DNA of 64,000 nt from JBEISR01 sp044371425 (lineage in GTDB: Bacteria > Planctomycetota > Planctomycetia > Pirellulales > Pirellulaceae): contig JBILTR010000015.1 in the NCBI GenBank assembly GCA_044371425.1, forward strand, positions 68,696 to 132,695, in the 5' to 3' direction. Made by a program: the position numbers and the translations under genes. Under the pieces are notes generated by a model. The model was not told the DNA's origin, ran no database searches, and worked only from the letters and a program-made list of their open reading frames with translations. This document shows, piece by piece, positions 45,852-54,911 of this stretch (within the stretch, counting starts at the first letter, position 1; every line of letters starts with the position of its first letter).

Positions 45852-46022
45852 ATGATCAAGGCTTGGAATCGGTTGGTTCGGGGCGAAGAAGGTGCAAGCT
45901 TGGTGGAGTACACGCTGCTCTTGGTGTTAATCGCCGTAGTCGCAATCGCAGCAGTTTCAACTCTAGGGACCACGGTGAACACTCAGATGAATAGCGTCAG
46001 CGACAAGATCGATGGCACCTGA
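45852..46022 (+). CDS. Flp/Fap family type IVb pilin
   Basis: A 56-residue pilin precursor. A short basic leader ending GEEGASLVEYTLLLVLIAVV contains the Flp cleavage context, with Glu five residues into the mature part and the following hydrophobic helix (about 25-40), then a short polar tail. Prepilin peptidase would cut after a Gly before the ASLVEY or similar segment. The start is the ATG at 45852 with AAAGGA about 8 bases upstream. Flp pilins build thin adhesive pili through the Tad system, but no tad gene is nearby. Transcription is probably from the sigma-54 promoter 134 bases upstream. Confidence 0.92.
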   Translation: MIKAWNRLVRGEEGASLVEYTLLLVLIAVVAIAAVSTLGTTVNTQMNSVSDKIDGT

Positions 46023-46118
46023 CAAGTCGGTAGACTGCTGGCGACGTGGTTGATCGCAAGCGATTCCTTGCCACAGATCACCGGTGCCTTAAGCAAACGA
46101 TCGAACCAAATCGCTTGG

Positions 46119-46161
46119 GAAACCATCTTTCGTTACGTGCGGAGGATGGTTTCTCTCTTTT
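46119..46161 (+). terminator. Possible rho-independent terminator after the pilin gene
   Basis: A 9-base perfect stem (GAAACCATC / GATGGTTTC) with a 17-base loop is followed by TCTCTTTT. It lies about 97 bases after the pilin stop. The loop is longer than ideal. Confidence 0.5.
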
Positions 46162-46397
46162 CAGACATTCCGCAGTCACACCCGATGCGATGGCTTTGTC
46201 GCTTCTTTCGGGCATCGGTCTTCTCTCAGTTCGCTGTCGTTGCAACTCCGCAACACGCTGACTCGATCGGCTAAGATGTTGGCATGGAGGAATCCACTGC
46301 AAGACAGATCTTGAACCTAGTTGGATTGCCCTCGATCGAACCACCTCATTTCGGGGGCATCACGATCTCCGTACGCTGCCCCAAGGGATGCCGCTTC
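46162..46397. other. Intergenic region before the sialidase gene
   Basis: With the pilin 3' region, about 375 bases lie between the two genes. The sialidase frame is open through part of it; no other gene was seen. Confidence 0.4.
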
Positions 46398-47585
46398 ATG
46401 AACTCCCTCTGCCGCCGTATCTGGCTGATTGCCTTTTTCTGGACAGCCATCGCCCATCCGCTAACTTCATCCGGATCAGAACAAGTGCCACCGACGAGTC
46501 GGCACTCCCAATCACTATTTCCACCTGGCATGGCAGGGATCGCAAGATATCGGATCCCTGGCCTAGTGGTGACAGCCAAGGGAACCCTTCTGGCGTACTG
46601 CGAAGCCAGGCGCGATGGAAGCGGCGATTGGGGTGAAATCGAGGTTCATTTGCGTCGGTCGGTCGATGGTGGCGCGAGCTGGCTTCCGTCGCAAAAGATA
46701 GCTCATCGATCCGACCGAATCGAAGGGAACCCGACAAAAGCAAATGGTGGTGAGAAGGAGCAAACCGTTAACAATCCGGTGGCGATCGTGGATCGGCAGA
46801 CAGGAGCGATCGAGTTTCTCTACTGCGTCAACTACGCTCGATGCTTCCAAATGCGCAGCACCGATGACGGGGCCACTTGGAGCGATCCCAAGGAGATCAC
46901 ATCGGTGTTTGAGCCGTTTCGCAAGAGTTACGACTGGAAGGTGATTGCGACTGGCCCTGGGCACGGAATCCAGCTTCCCAGCGGCCGCCTGCTGGTTCCG
47001 ATCTGGCTGGCCTACGGACCGGCGGGAGCCCATCATCCCTCGGCGGCCGCAACAATCTACAGCGATGATCATGGAAAGACTTGGCAAGCAGGGACGATTG
47101 CCATGCCGGACGAAGGGGATTATGGGGATCCGAACGAGTCGATTTTGGCACCGACCTCCGACGGCAAAGTCCTGATGGTCACTCGCAACGAATCGGTCCC
47201 CAACAGAAAGCTGATCGCCATCAGCCCAGATGGTGCCACCCAGTGGAGCCGCCCAGAGTTCCATGCGGCGCTTTGGGAGCCGCGCTGCATGGCCAGCCTT
47301 CTCAAGCACTCCAGTGGCGTGCTTCTCTTTTCCAACCCACACACGGTGGGTCGGGATGCGGCAGGAGCCGAGCTGCCGGACAGCCGAGGTAAGCGAGAGA
47401 ACCTAACCATCCAGCTCAGCCATGATGACGGGGCTACCTGGCCTATCAGAAAAACCTTGGACTCTGGTCCTTCGGCATACTCGGACCTAGCCGAACTTCC
47501 CGACGGCTCCCTCCTCTGCCTCTACGAACGGAACGACTCGATCGATTGCACACGTTTCACTTTGGATTGGATTCGAACACCATGA
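46398..47585 (+). CDS. Secreted exo-sialidase (GH33-like, BNR repeats)
   Basis: A 395-residue sialidase with a signal peptide (about 1-25, RIWLIAFFWTAIAHPL). The FRIP-like motif ARYRIPGLVV begins the catalytic propeller, and four Asp boxes are visible: SVDGGASW, STDDGATW, SDDHGKTW and SHDDGATW. It would release terminal sialic acids from host or algal glycans in the periplasm or outside. The ATG at 46398 starts the signal peptide; the frame is open from 46284 without support. Its TGA overlaps the start of the sulfatase gene as ATGA, so the two are translationally coupled. Confidence 0.9.
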   Translation: MNSLCRRIWLIAFFWTAIAHPLTSSGSEQVPPTSRHSQSLFPPGMAGIARYRIPGLVVTAKGTLLAYCEARRDGSGDWGEIEVHLRRSVDGGASWLPSQKIAHRSDRIEGNPTKANGGEKEQTVNNPVAIVDRQTGAIEFLYCVNYARCFQMRSTDDGATWSDPKEITSVFEPFRKSYDWKVIATGPGHGIQLPSGRLLVPIWLAYGPAGAHHPSAAATIYSDDHGKTWQAGTIAMPDEGDYGDPNESILAPTSDGKVLMVTRNESVPNRKLIAISPDGATQWSRPEFHAALWEPRCMASLLKHSSGVLLFSNPHTVGRDAAGAELPDSRGKRENLTIQLSHDDGATWPIRKTLDSGPSAYSDLAELPDGSLLCLYERNDSIDCTRFTLDWIRTP

Positions 47586-49153
47586 CTTCCAACGCCTCTC
47601 GCTTTCTGTTGGCGTCTCATTGGATCGCCGCTTGGGTTTGCTTCGCCATGCTGGCTGTGAGCCCCGTTCAAAGCCAGCCTCCCAACATCTTGCTGATCGT
47701 GTCGGAAGATAACGGTCCAGAACTGGGGTGCTACGGCGACTCATCGGCGCGGACTCCGCATCTGGACCGGCTGGCCGGTGAAGGGGTGCGATTCGATCGC
47801 GCCTTTGTCCCTCAAGCCGGATGCAGCCAATCCCGCGCCAGCCTACTCACTGGACTCTATCCCCATCAACATGGACAAATCGGCCTAGCGACTTGGGGAT
47901 TTCGGCTTTACCACGAAGAATTCCCAACGCTTCCCGCACTCCTAAAAAACGCCGGATTTCGAACCGGCATTATCGGAAAACTCCATGTCGAACCAGCGAC
48001 TCCCTTTCCCTTCGACTTCAAGAAAATCTCTCTATCCAACTTTTCGCGGAAGAACCTAGCGGACTACGCAAAGTCGGCTGGGGAGTTTTTTCGCGCAGGC
48101 GACGCCCCCTTCTTTCTGAGCATCAATTTCCCAGATGCCCATGATCCATGGCTGCGGCAGGTCGATGGGTTACCTGAATCACCGCAAGCTGGTGATCAGG
48201 TCCGAGCGATGAGCTATATGGGGATCGATCCGCCTGGCATGCGGGATATGGTTGCGGACTACTACAACTCACTTGCTCGGTTGGACGCCTGTGTCGGACA
48301 ACTGCTGGAGGAATTGCAAAAGAGCGGCAAGGTGGACAACACTCTGGTGGTCTACATGGGGGACCACGGCGCCGACATGCTGCGAGGCAAACGAACCTGC
48401 TTCGACGGAGGCATTCGGGTGCCGTTGCTGGTCCGTTGGCCCGGGCACAGCAAGCCGGGAAGTCGCATGGAATTGGTCTCCACACTGGATCTCATGCCGA
48501 CATTTCTAACCGCAGCCGGTGCAGCGATCCCTGCGGGACTTCCGGGGCGGCCTCTGCAACCGGTGCTGGCGGCTCAACCCTCCGAATGGCGAGAGCAAAT
48601 TTTCTTCGAGTACCACACGCACGGTGCAGCCAACAACTACTTTCCACAACGAGGCGTCCGGACCAATCGATACAAGTTGATTGAGAACCTCCTACCTGGA
48701 GAGCTTCATCCCGATTTTGACCTGACGATCCGCAAGTTGAATAAAGATGCGAAAGAGCGAGATACCCCCGGTGGACTCGACCTGGCAGCGGTGATCCAAA
48801 AGGCCCCAGAGCCAATTCGCTCAGCCTACCAGGAGGCTCGACAACCGCCTCGCTACCTGCTCTATGACCTTTCCGAAGATCCCTACGAGTTTCGAAATCT
48901 CGCAGGCGATCCCAACCACTCGGACACCCTTCGCTCTCTCCAGGCATTGTTGGATCAATGGCGACGCGATAGTGGAGACCCCTTACTGGATGCCTCCAAT
49001 CTTCAACGGCTGACGAAAGAGGTCCGAGCGGTCAAAACCAAGGCCCAGGCTCAGGATGTTACCTGGGGCTATCCCTATTTTTTCCTGGGAATAGAGCCGC
49101 CCAAGAACCTACTCAGCCAACCACCGAAAGAGAAGGGCGAACAAGACGATTGA
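47582..49153 (+). CDS. Type I sulfatase
   Basis: A 523-residue secreted sulfatase with a signal peptide (about 1-31, ending VQSQ). The maturation motif CSQSRASLLTG (Cys81, then Ser, Arg85) fits the C-x-S/P-x-R rule, so Cys81 would become formylglycine. Other metal residues appear in SEDNGPELGCYGD (Asp43, Asn44) and in VYMGDHGADML. It removes sulfate esters from glycans; the exact substrate is unknown. The ATG overlaps the sialidase stop (ATGA). No complete formylglycine-generating enzyme is seen in the window, so maturation depends on genes elsewhere. Confidence 0.94.
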   Translation: MTSNASRFLLASHWIAAWVCFAMLAVSPVQSQPPNILLIVSEDNGPELGCYGDSSARTPHLDRLAGEGVRFDRAFVPQAGCSQSRASLLTGLYPHQHGQIGLATWGFRLYHEEFPTLPALLKNAGFRTGIIGKLHVEPATPFPFDFKKISLSNFSRKNLADYAKSAGEFFRAGDAPFFLSINFPDAHDPWLRQVDGLPESPQAGDQVRAMSYMGIDPPGMRDMVADYYNSLARLDACVGQLLEELQKSGKVDNTLVVYMGDHGADMLRGKRTCFDGGIRVPLLVRWPGHSKPGSRMELVSTLDLMPTFLTAAGAAIPAGLPGRPLQPVLAAQPSEWREQIFFEYHTHGAANNYFPQRGVRTNRYKLIENLLPGELHPDFDLTIRKLNKDAKERDTPGGLDLAAVIQKAPEPIRSAYQEARQPPRYLLYDLSEDPYEFRNLAGDPNHSDTLRSLQALLDQWRRDSGDPLLDASNLQRLTKEVRAVKTKAQAQDVTWGYPYFFLGIEPPKNLLSQPPKEKGEQDD

Positions 49154-49349
49154 GATGCGATGGGACAGTGGGGGCGATTGACGCGAAAGAATGACCCCAG
49201 GACCGCGACTAGGAGATGCCCAGCCGCTTGAAGATATCCGTGCCTAACCAAAGAAGCTCCCTCGCGTGCGGCGGTGAACAGCCAAAGCAGGTCGCTTGGC
49301 AAGTGGTAGTTTTGCAAACGATGGCAGCGCCTGTCGCTTTCCTGCTTCC
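49154..49349. other. Intergenic region next to the glycosyltransferase remnant
   Basis: No gene seen. The minus-strand frame of the remnant continues here without recognisable similarity. Confidence 0.4.
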
Positions 49350-49641
49350 TTTTCCATCGCCACAATTCCGACTTTCCCTGATTGCAGGCCTTGCCGAATC
49401 AAAGACTTGTCTTGTTCAGAAGGAAGTGGAGCTCGGGAAACAGTGCTTCTGCGGAATCCACCGAACCGTCGGTCGATGCGTTATCGACGACGCTTGCCTG
49501 CAGGGGCCACGGCGTTGGACTGACGACGGAATTCAAACAGGTGTGCAACGCGGATCCAACGTGGAAGGCTGGAATCACCACACCAAGTTGTCCAGGCTTT
49601 TCGGAGAGCACCTCCGGCAATCGATCTGCCATTCGATTCAT
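49350..49641 (-). pseudogene. Decayed family 2 glycosyltransferase fragment
   Basis: From 49641 the minus strand codes about 80 residues that look like the start of a GT2 enzyme: LGVVIPAFHVGSALHTCLNS, then SVVDNASTDGSVDSAEALFP, with the nucleotide-binding Asp region. A TGA at 49401-49399 interrupts it, and the next codons in the same frame read FGKACNQG, the expected continuation of GT2 enzymes. After that no similarity is visible, and the DXD region is missing. The remnant lies alone between sulfatase and GH32 genes. It is therefore read as a truncated, stop-containing relic. Confidence 0.7.
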
Positions 49642-49737
49642 TAAGCCTGTGGAATGGGATCGGCGAGGTGTTCACCTTGCGATTCCTTCGCATTCCGTTG
49701 CAAAAAAGAACTCCCGTTGCGCCAGTCCGCCCCACGG

Positions 49738-51927
49738 CTACGGCTCCCATGCCGACTTCAATTCACTTACCTTCAGTGCTTCCAGCACCACCTTCCCACC
49801 TCTCGCTTCGAGGAAGATTTTCCGATTCTCGGGATGGGTGTTGTAGGGCATCGGAACGTAGCAAAGGCCATCGCTGGCGAAGACCTCCACCCCCGTACGA
49901 TCTACCAGGATGACCAGTCGCTGACGGCCATCACGAAGAGGCGCTGGCGTTTTATGCCCCGCCACACTCAACTCCTGCTTCCCGAAATCGTACTCGATCA
50001 TGACATCCCGAAGGTTGAGCACCAGCTCCTTGGCGTCTCCGGGCCGGAAGGATACTTCGACCTCCAGCAACTCAGCCGAGATAGCTGCCAAAGGATTGGG
50101 GTCCCCCGGCTGAATGCTCTCGAGATCGAAGGTATCGGTCTTCTTGCGAAGCTGCTCCAGCTCCTCCACTGGCATGTAGGTCAGCCGCGGCCCGTCGACC
50201 GTCTGCCTCAACCCCAGTTCCAAGGGCACGGTCATACTCTGGTTGAAAGGCATCCCCTTGGTTTCCGTTCGCCACCACCCGATCAGAATCCGTCGCCCGT
50301 CAGGAATATCGCTGAAGGACTGTGCAGCGTAGAATCCTTTCCCCCGCTGTCCGGTCAAACGCATCGCATCTGGCCAGAATCGCTCGCCATCGAAATCCCC
50401 AATCCCATAATCGCTGTTGGCCGCCATCAGCACCCACTTCTTTGAATCCGGTCTCCCCTCGACCGGCAACTCAAAAAAGTCGGGGCACTCAAAAAGAAAT
50501 CCAGCCCCTGGTCGGTCGCCGGGCGTGATGCTGGCCAGTGTCCAATCCTTCAGATCGGGGGAGGTGAAAAAATGGACGGTATGCTCTCCTTGCCATTCGA
50601 CGTAAAGGACCATCACCCACTGATCCGTTGGTGCATGCCAGAAGACCTTGGGATCCCGATTGCCCCCTGTCACTTGAGGAAGAATGGGATTGCCTTGGTA
50701 CTTCGTGAATTTCCGGCCATCTGTGCTGTAGGCAATCCCCTGCACCGTCGGATTCCCTGCTGCCGTGTAGATCAAAACCAACGGCGGATTTTCCAGACTT
50801 CCCAAGCCGCTGGTGTTCTTCCAATCCACCACCGCACTACCGCTGAACATCGGGCCCATCGCATCGGGAAGCAGAACATCCCCCAACTCTTCCCAATGAA
50901 CGAGGTCTTTGCTGACGGCATGCCCCCAGTGCATGTTTCCCCAAGACCAACCATAGGGATTGTGCTGAAAGAATAGATGGTATTCGCCTCGATAGAAGAC
51001 GCATCCGTTGGGGTCGTTGTTCCAGCCCCTGCGTGGCGAGAAATGAAATTGCCCACGTAGCGACTCACGATACAGAGCTCCTGAATCCAACAGTTCGTCG
51101 CTCTGCCGAACACTCGCAAGCGCCTTCGAATCCTCATGCAGTCGGTCGACCACCAGGCTGACCTCCTTGCCACTCCAGTCGCTTACATCCATCGGTGCCC
51201 ACCAGTCCGGCTCACCCTCCGACAGCTCGATCTCGTTGCTGACGATCGCCACCCCATCGACCCATAGAGTCACTTTGCTCTTGGGGGCTCCGTTGCGGAT
51301 AGGAAGGTGAAGGTATCTGGTCGTCGCTTGAAACTTCCGCTCCACGTTCGAAACAAAACCTTTGGGGCGCTGATTGGTCTGCACGAGATGATCGACGTTC
51401 AAATGCCCCCAGCTACCTTTGGCGTTATCGCGGATCCGAAGTCGCGCTTTTTCACCGATCAAGCGGGCGACATCCCACCATTCGGTAGCAAGACGCTCGC
51501 TGCCACCAGGGCTCGTATTCCCACCCGAGGCTCGACGAACCACCTCCCCATCCTTTGTCAGTTCGAGTTCCAGCACCAACTGCTCGCTTCTTCCCCCTCC
51601 AATCAAAAATGAGATATACCGTCGCTCAATCAGGAACTCGGGGCTGGTCAACACGCCAATGGAGTCATCTCCACCGACGAAAGAATTCACCAGTCGCTCG
51701 CCTAGATACCCATCGACCATCATCTGCCCTGGCAAAGTTCCACTGGCTGGTCCTTCTCCGAATGCATCTCCCTCTTTCTCCCAAGGAGCATAGGAAGGCG
51801 ACTCGAAATCCGCGATCAGCAAGTCAGGCATCTCCTGAAAAGCCCTGCTGTCACGGGAGGGCAGGAGACAGAAAAGGCAAGCGAACAGCCACCGAAGCCC
51901 GTTCGTCGCTTGAATGCTTTGGATCAT
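49738..51927 (-). CDS. Secreted GH32 glycoside hydrolase (levanase/inulinase-like)
   Basis: A 729-residue protein with a signal peptide (about 11-31). Residues about 35-270 form an extra N-terminal beta region that may bind carbohydrate. The GH32 five-bladed propeller follows, with nucleophile Asp305 in GWNNDPNG, the transition-state residue in RDPK (424-427) and acid/base Glu480 in FECPDFF. A C-terminal beta-sandwich ends the protein. It would hydrolyse fructans such as levan, inulin or sucrose outside the cytoplasm. The ATG at 51927 has AAAGG 7 bases upstream and starts the signal peptide. It is in a run of minus-strand genes with the SUMF1-like and sugar kinase genes. Confidence 0.93.
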   Translation of the reverse strand: MIQSIQATNGLRWLFACLFCLLPSRDSRAFQEMPDLLIADFESPSYAPWEKEGDAFGEGPASGTLPGQMMVDGYLGERLVNSFVGGDDSIGVLTSPEFLIERRYISFLIGGGRSEQLVLELELTKDGEVVRRASGGNTSPGGSERLATEWWDVARLIGEKARLRIRDNAKGSWGHLNVDHLVQTNQRPKGFVSNVERKFQATTRYLHLPIRNGAPKSKVTLWVDGVAIVSNEIELSEGEPDWWAPMDVSDWSGKEVSLVVDRLHEDSKALASVRQSDELLDSGALYRESLRGQFHFSPRRGWNNDPNGCVFYRGEYHLFFQHNPYGWSWGNMHWGHAVSKDLVHWEELGDVLLPDAMGPMFSGSAVVDWKNTSGLGSLENPPLVLIYTAAGNPTVQGIAYSTDGRKFTKYQGNPILPQVTGGNRDPKVFWHAPTDQWVMVLYVEWQGEHTVHFFTSPDLKDWTLASITPGDRPGAGFLFECPDFFELPVEGRPDSKKWVLMAANSDYGIGDFDGERFWPDAMRLTGQRGKGFYAAQSFSDIPDGRRILIGWWRTETKGMPFNQSMTVPLELGLRQTVDGPRLTYMPVEELEQLRKKTDTFDLESIQPGDPNPLAAISAELLEVEVSFRPGDAKELVLNLRDVMIEYDFGKQELSVAGHKTPAPLRDGRQRLVILVDRTGVEVFASDGLCYVPMPYNTHPENRKIFLEARGGKVVLEALKVSELKSAWEP

Positions 51928-52589
51928 TTCCCAACCTTTCACAGATCGATGATTTGCTGCCCCCTCGCCCGACACACAGGCTGGCAGCCCCACTCAGTGG
52001 AGCCGCATTTTCGATCGAAAGCAACAACCCTTGATTCTCTTGGATCCCATCCGACCGCAAGTCTTCCGGCATATCCAACAGCTGTGTGAGCCCATCCCAT
52101 TTGCGTTGCTTGGCCGGCCCTCTGGAAACATCCAGCAAGGCAAGGGAGCAATAGAATCGATGAATCCGATGTCTTTACGACCATGGAATGGATCCGTGGG
52201 TCAAGTCCTCCGCACGAAGACTCAACGGCGCCCTGCTGGAATCCATGTGGCGTTTTACCAGAACGGCGCTGGCCGTCCGTTTCTTTTGGGGCCAGCGTCG
52301 CACACCGCAAGGCTTTCGCGCTACCGATCCTAATTGAAAAATATCTGAAACCACGACGCCAACGATCCGGCGACCTAGCATCAGCGATTCCAAACGGACG
52401 CGGTCAAGCAATCACTAGCCAAAACGTTTCCAGATGGACCGAAAACAATGGCTCGCGCAAACGATTCCGTTCGACTCCGAATACCGTTTCGCAACTCGGG
52501 ATCAAGGCCGCCGCAATTCCGCTCGACACATTCGCATGGAACGATCAGCGCTTGAAAAAAATAGCTTCTCAGATCCCTGCGGCGTGACG
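51928..52589. other. Intergenic region, no gene seen
   Basis: About 660 bases between two minus-strand genes. Several plus-strand open frames reach 100-130 codons but lack ribosome-binding sites and have frame-shadow composition. A promoter for GH32 is expected in it. Confidence 0.45.
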
Positions 52590-53474
52590 CTATTTCGCCA
52601 TTTCCATCACAACGCGAAAACCGATGTCGTAATCGCGCTCGGCGGGGTCGTCTCGGAATCGAAAAGCCGAACGGCAAAAGGTGGCCGGGTTATGCCAGCC
52701 ACCACCACGCGCCACCTTGGCGGTGCCTGATTCCGGCCCTTTCGGATCGACGACGGTACCCACTGGGTAGTCACCATACCAATCGCTGCACCACTCCCAC
52801 ACGTTGCCGTGCATGTCGTGGATCCCCCATGCGTTTGGGAGCTTTTGCCCCACGCGACTTGTCGATCCTTTGTTTCCCAAAATGCGTTCCATGTAGTTGG
52901 CCTGATCCTCTTTCCAGAGGGCGGTGGCATCCAGTGGTCGAAGGCCACTGTTGTTGGCAAACCATCCATAGTCCTCCAACTTTTTCCCCTCACCGACTGC
53001 GAAAGCACCGTGACTTCCAGATCGGCACGCATACTCCCACTCGGCTTCACTGGGCAACCGATACTGGCGGCCCGCCGCTTGCTCTTCCGGCAATTCGCTC
53101 AGAAGTCTGCAGAAATCGACCGCGTCTTCCCAGGAAACATTCTCAACTGGATAGTCTTTCCTCGATCCATCGCCAGCGTCTTTGAAATGGCTTGGGTTGG
53201 CCCCCATCAATCGCTGATACTGCTCCTGAGTCACTTCGGTTTGCCCCAGGAAAAACCCCTTGGTCAACTCGACCGAATGCAACGTCTCGTCCAACTCAGC
53301 TTCTTTGTCATCAGCCGAACTCCCCATGGCGAATCGGCCGGAGGGAATCGCGACCAGCCGCATCCCCAAGTGGTTGACAACCACTGGCTGGTCAGCCAGT
53401 GGGCCATCCTGAGCGAACAGGGGACCGCTGCAGGCAAGTGCCAAAACCAACCCCATCATCCCGATTGCCCGCAT
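52590..53474 (-). CDS. Secreted SUMF1/FGE-fold domain protein without the full FGE cysteine pair
   Basis: A 294-residue exported protein with a signal peptide (about 1-22, ending LFAQ). The FGE-sulfatase (SUMF1) fold is clear: GMRLVAIPSGRFAMGS, TEVTQEQYQRLMG, YPVENVSWEDAVDFC, YRLPSEAEWEYACR, NAWGIHDMHGNVWEWCSDWY and VARGGGW...DIGFRVV. In the active-site stretch only one cysteine remains (NPATFCRSAFRFR), whereas true formylglycine-generating enzymes have two. It is therefore probably a binding or structural paralogue rather than the maturase of the nearby sulfatase. The ATG at 53474 with a GGAG site begins the signal peptide. Confidence 0.9.
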   Translation of the reverse strand: MRAIGMMGLVLALACSGPLFAQDGPLADQPVVVNHLGMRLVAIPSGRFAMGSSADDKEAELDETLHSVELTKGFFLGQTEVTQEQYQRLMGANPSHFKDAGDGSRKDYPVENVSWEDAVDFCRLLSELPEEQAAGRQYRLPSEAEWEYACRSGSHGAFAVGEGKKLEDYGWFANNSGLRPLDATALWKEDQANYMERILGNKGSTSRVGQKLPNAWGIHDMHGNVWEWCSDWYGDYPVGTVVDPKGPESGTAKVARGGGWHNPATFCRSAFRFRDDPAERDYDIGFRVVMEMAK

Positions 53475-53731
53475 CGGACTCCCCCTTCTCTTAGGTCGCT
53501 CGATCAAAACGCGATGTCCCAATGAAACACCGGCCGGGCGTCCACAGAACGCGGACGCCCGAAGAGAACATCCATCACGATAGACCCATCGTCCGCTCAC
53601 TTCCAGCAGATTCCCGTGGTCGATAAAGCCACTGAAAGGAATCCCAGGTGCGAACTGGCCGAAGTTGCATCGCGGATTTCGCCATTCAACGTTGCGCCGC
53701 ACCCTGGCGACAACTTCGATTCAGCGGTCCA

Positions 53732-54811
53732 TCATCGCTGCACGCGTGCTGAACCTCCCTTGGCCATCGCTTCTACCTCCGAGAGACGGGCCATCGAAAC
53801 ATCACCTGGGAATGTCGTCAGCAAGGCACCGTGAGCCCAACCTAGACGCAAGGCTTCATCGGGAGTTCGGCCCGCCAGCATTCCGTAAAACAACCCAGAA
53901 GCGAATCCATCGCCACCACCAATACGGCAGACGACGTCCAGTTTGCAGGTTGGGCTGACGTATTGCTTGCCGTCGTACCACAGGACAGCCTCCCAATCGT
54001 GTCGATTGGTGGAGTGGACTTCGCGGAGCGTCGTTGCGACCGCTTTGACGTTCGGAAACTTCCCAGTCACCCGCTCGATCATCTGAAAGAAAGAACTTGG
54101 ATCGAGTGCCGAACTGTGCTCGACATCCTGCCCCTCAATCCCCAATCCCTTTTGCAGGTCTTCTTCATTGCCCACCAGCACATCGACATGCTCGACGATC
54201 TTGCGGATCATCTCCTGCCCCTTCGCCTCACTGCCGATCGTCTTCCACAATTTGGCGCGGTAGTTCAGGTCAAAACTAGTCACCAGTCCCTGGGCCTTAG
54301 CGGCTTTCATCCCCTCGAGAATCAACTCGGAAGTGGTGGGAGAAAGAGCGGCGAAGATCCCGCCGGAATGAAACCAACGCACGCCGGTAGCGAAAATCTT
54401 GGCCCAATCAAAGTCCCCTGGCTTCAGCATCGCACCGGCTTCGTTAGCGCGATTGTAGAAGACCACCGGTGGACGCACCCCCTGACCTCGATCGCTGTAA
54501 ACGGTTGCGATATTGGGGCCTCGCACCCCGTCATGCTCGAACCACTTGTAGTAGGGTCGGACGCCCATTTCCCGAACGCGCGCCTGCACCAGTTCCCCGA
54601 TTCCATAATCCACCATCGCCGTCGCGACTCCCGTCTTCAAGCCGAAGCAATCGGACAAGTTAGCCGCCACGTTGTACTCACCACCCGAGACGTGAATCTC
54701 AAACTGCCGAGCCTTCCGGAAGGGAATGATCCCAGGGTCCAGTCGGTGCACCAAGGCACCAAGGGAGAGGAAGTCCAGGTCTTTGGAGGCGGGGATCGAT
54801 AGCTGAGCCAT
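53732..54811 (-). CDS. PfkB-family sugar kinase, 2-dehydro-3-deoxygluconokinase-like
   Basis: A 359-residue ribokinase-like kinase. The N-terminal substrate motif VSGGEYNVAANLSDCFG and the late catalytic motif GGGDGFASGLFYGML (usually GAGDAF) are present, with the anion-hole Gly and catalytic Asp. Overall order matches KDG kinases that phosphorylate 2-keto-3-deoxygluconate in uronate breakdown, but a related keto-sugar substrate is possible. The ATG at 54811 has AAAGGA 6 bases upstream. The adjacent SDR gene, 101 bases upstream on the same strand, supports a role in sugar-acid catabolism. Confidence 0.88.
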   Translation of the reverse strand: MAQLSIPASKDLDFLSLGALVHRLDPGIIPFRKARQFEIHVSGGEYNVAANLSDCFGLKTGVATAMVDYGIGELVQARVREMGVRPYYKWFEHDGVRGPNIATVYSDRGQGVRPPVVFYNRANEAGAMLKPGDFDWAKIFATGVRWFHSGGIFAALSPTTSELILEGMKAAKAQGLVTSFDLNYRAKLWKTIGSEAKGQEMIRKIVEHVDVLVGNEEDLQKGLGIEGQDVEHSSALDPSSFFQMIERVTGKFPNVKAVATTLREVHSTNRHDWEAVLWYDGKQYVSPTCKLDVVCRIGGGDGFASGLFYGMLAGRTPDEALRLGWAHGALLTTFPGDVSMARLSEVEAMAKGGSARVQR

Positions 54812-54911
54812 AGTGAGTCCTTTGATGAACAAAAAAAGATCTGTATCGTGATTTCAATATCCTTCCCTCGGGAAGGACTCTGTTTCCAGCATTCCTGCAG
54901 ATTGCAGCGGT

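Noticed and set aside
46050..46274. Plus-strand frame of 74 codons between pilin and sialidase
   Set aside because: It overlaps the candidate terminator hairpin and lacks a ribosome-binding site and any motif.
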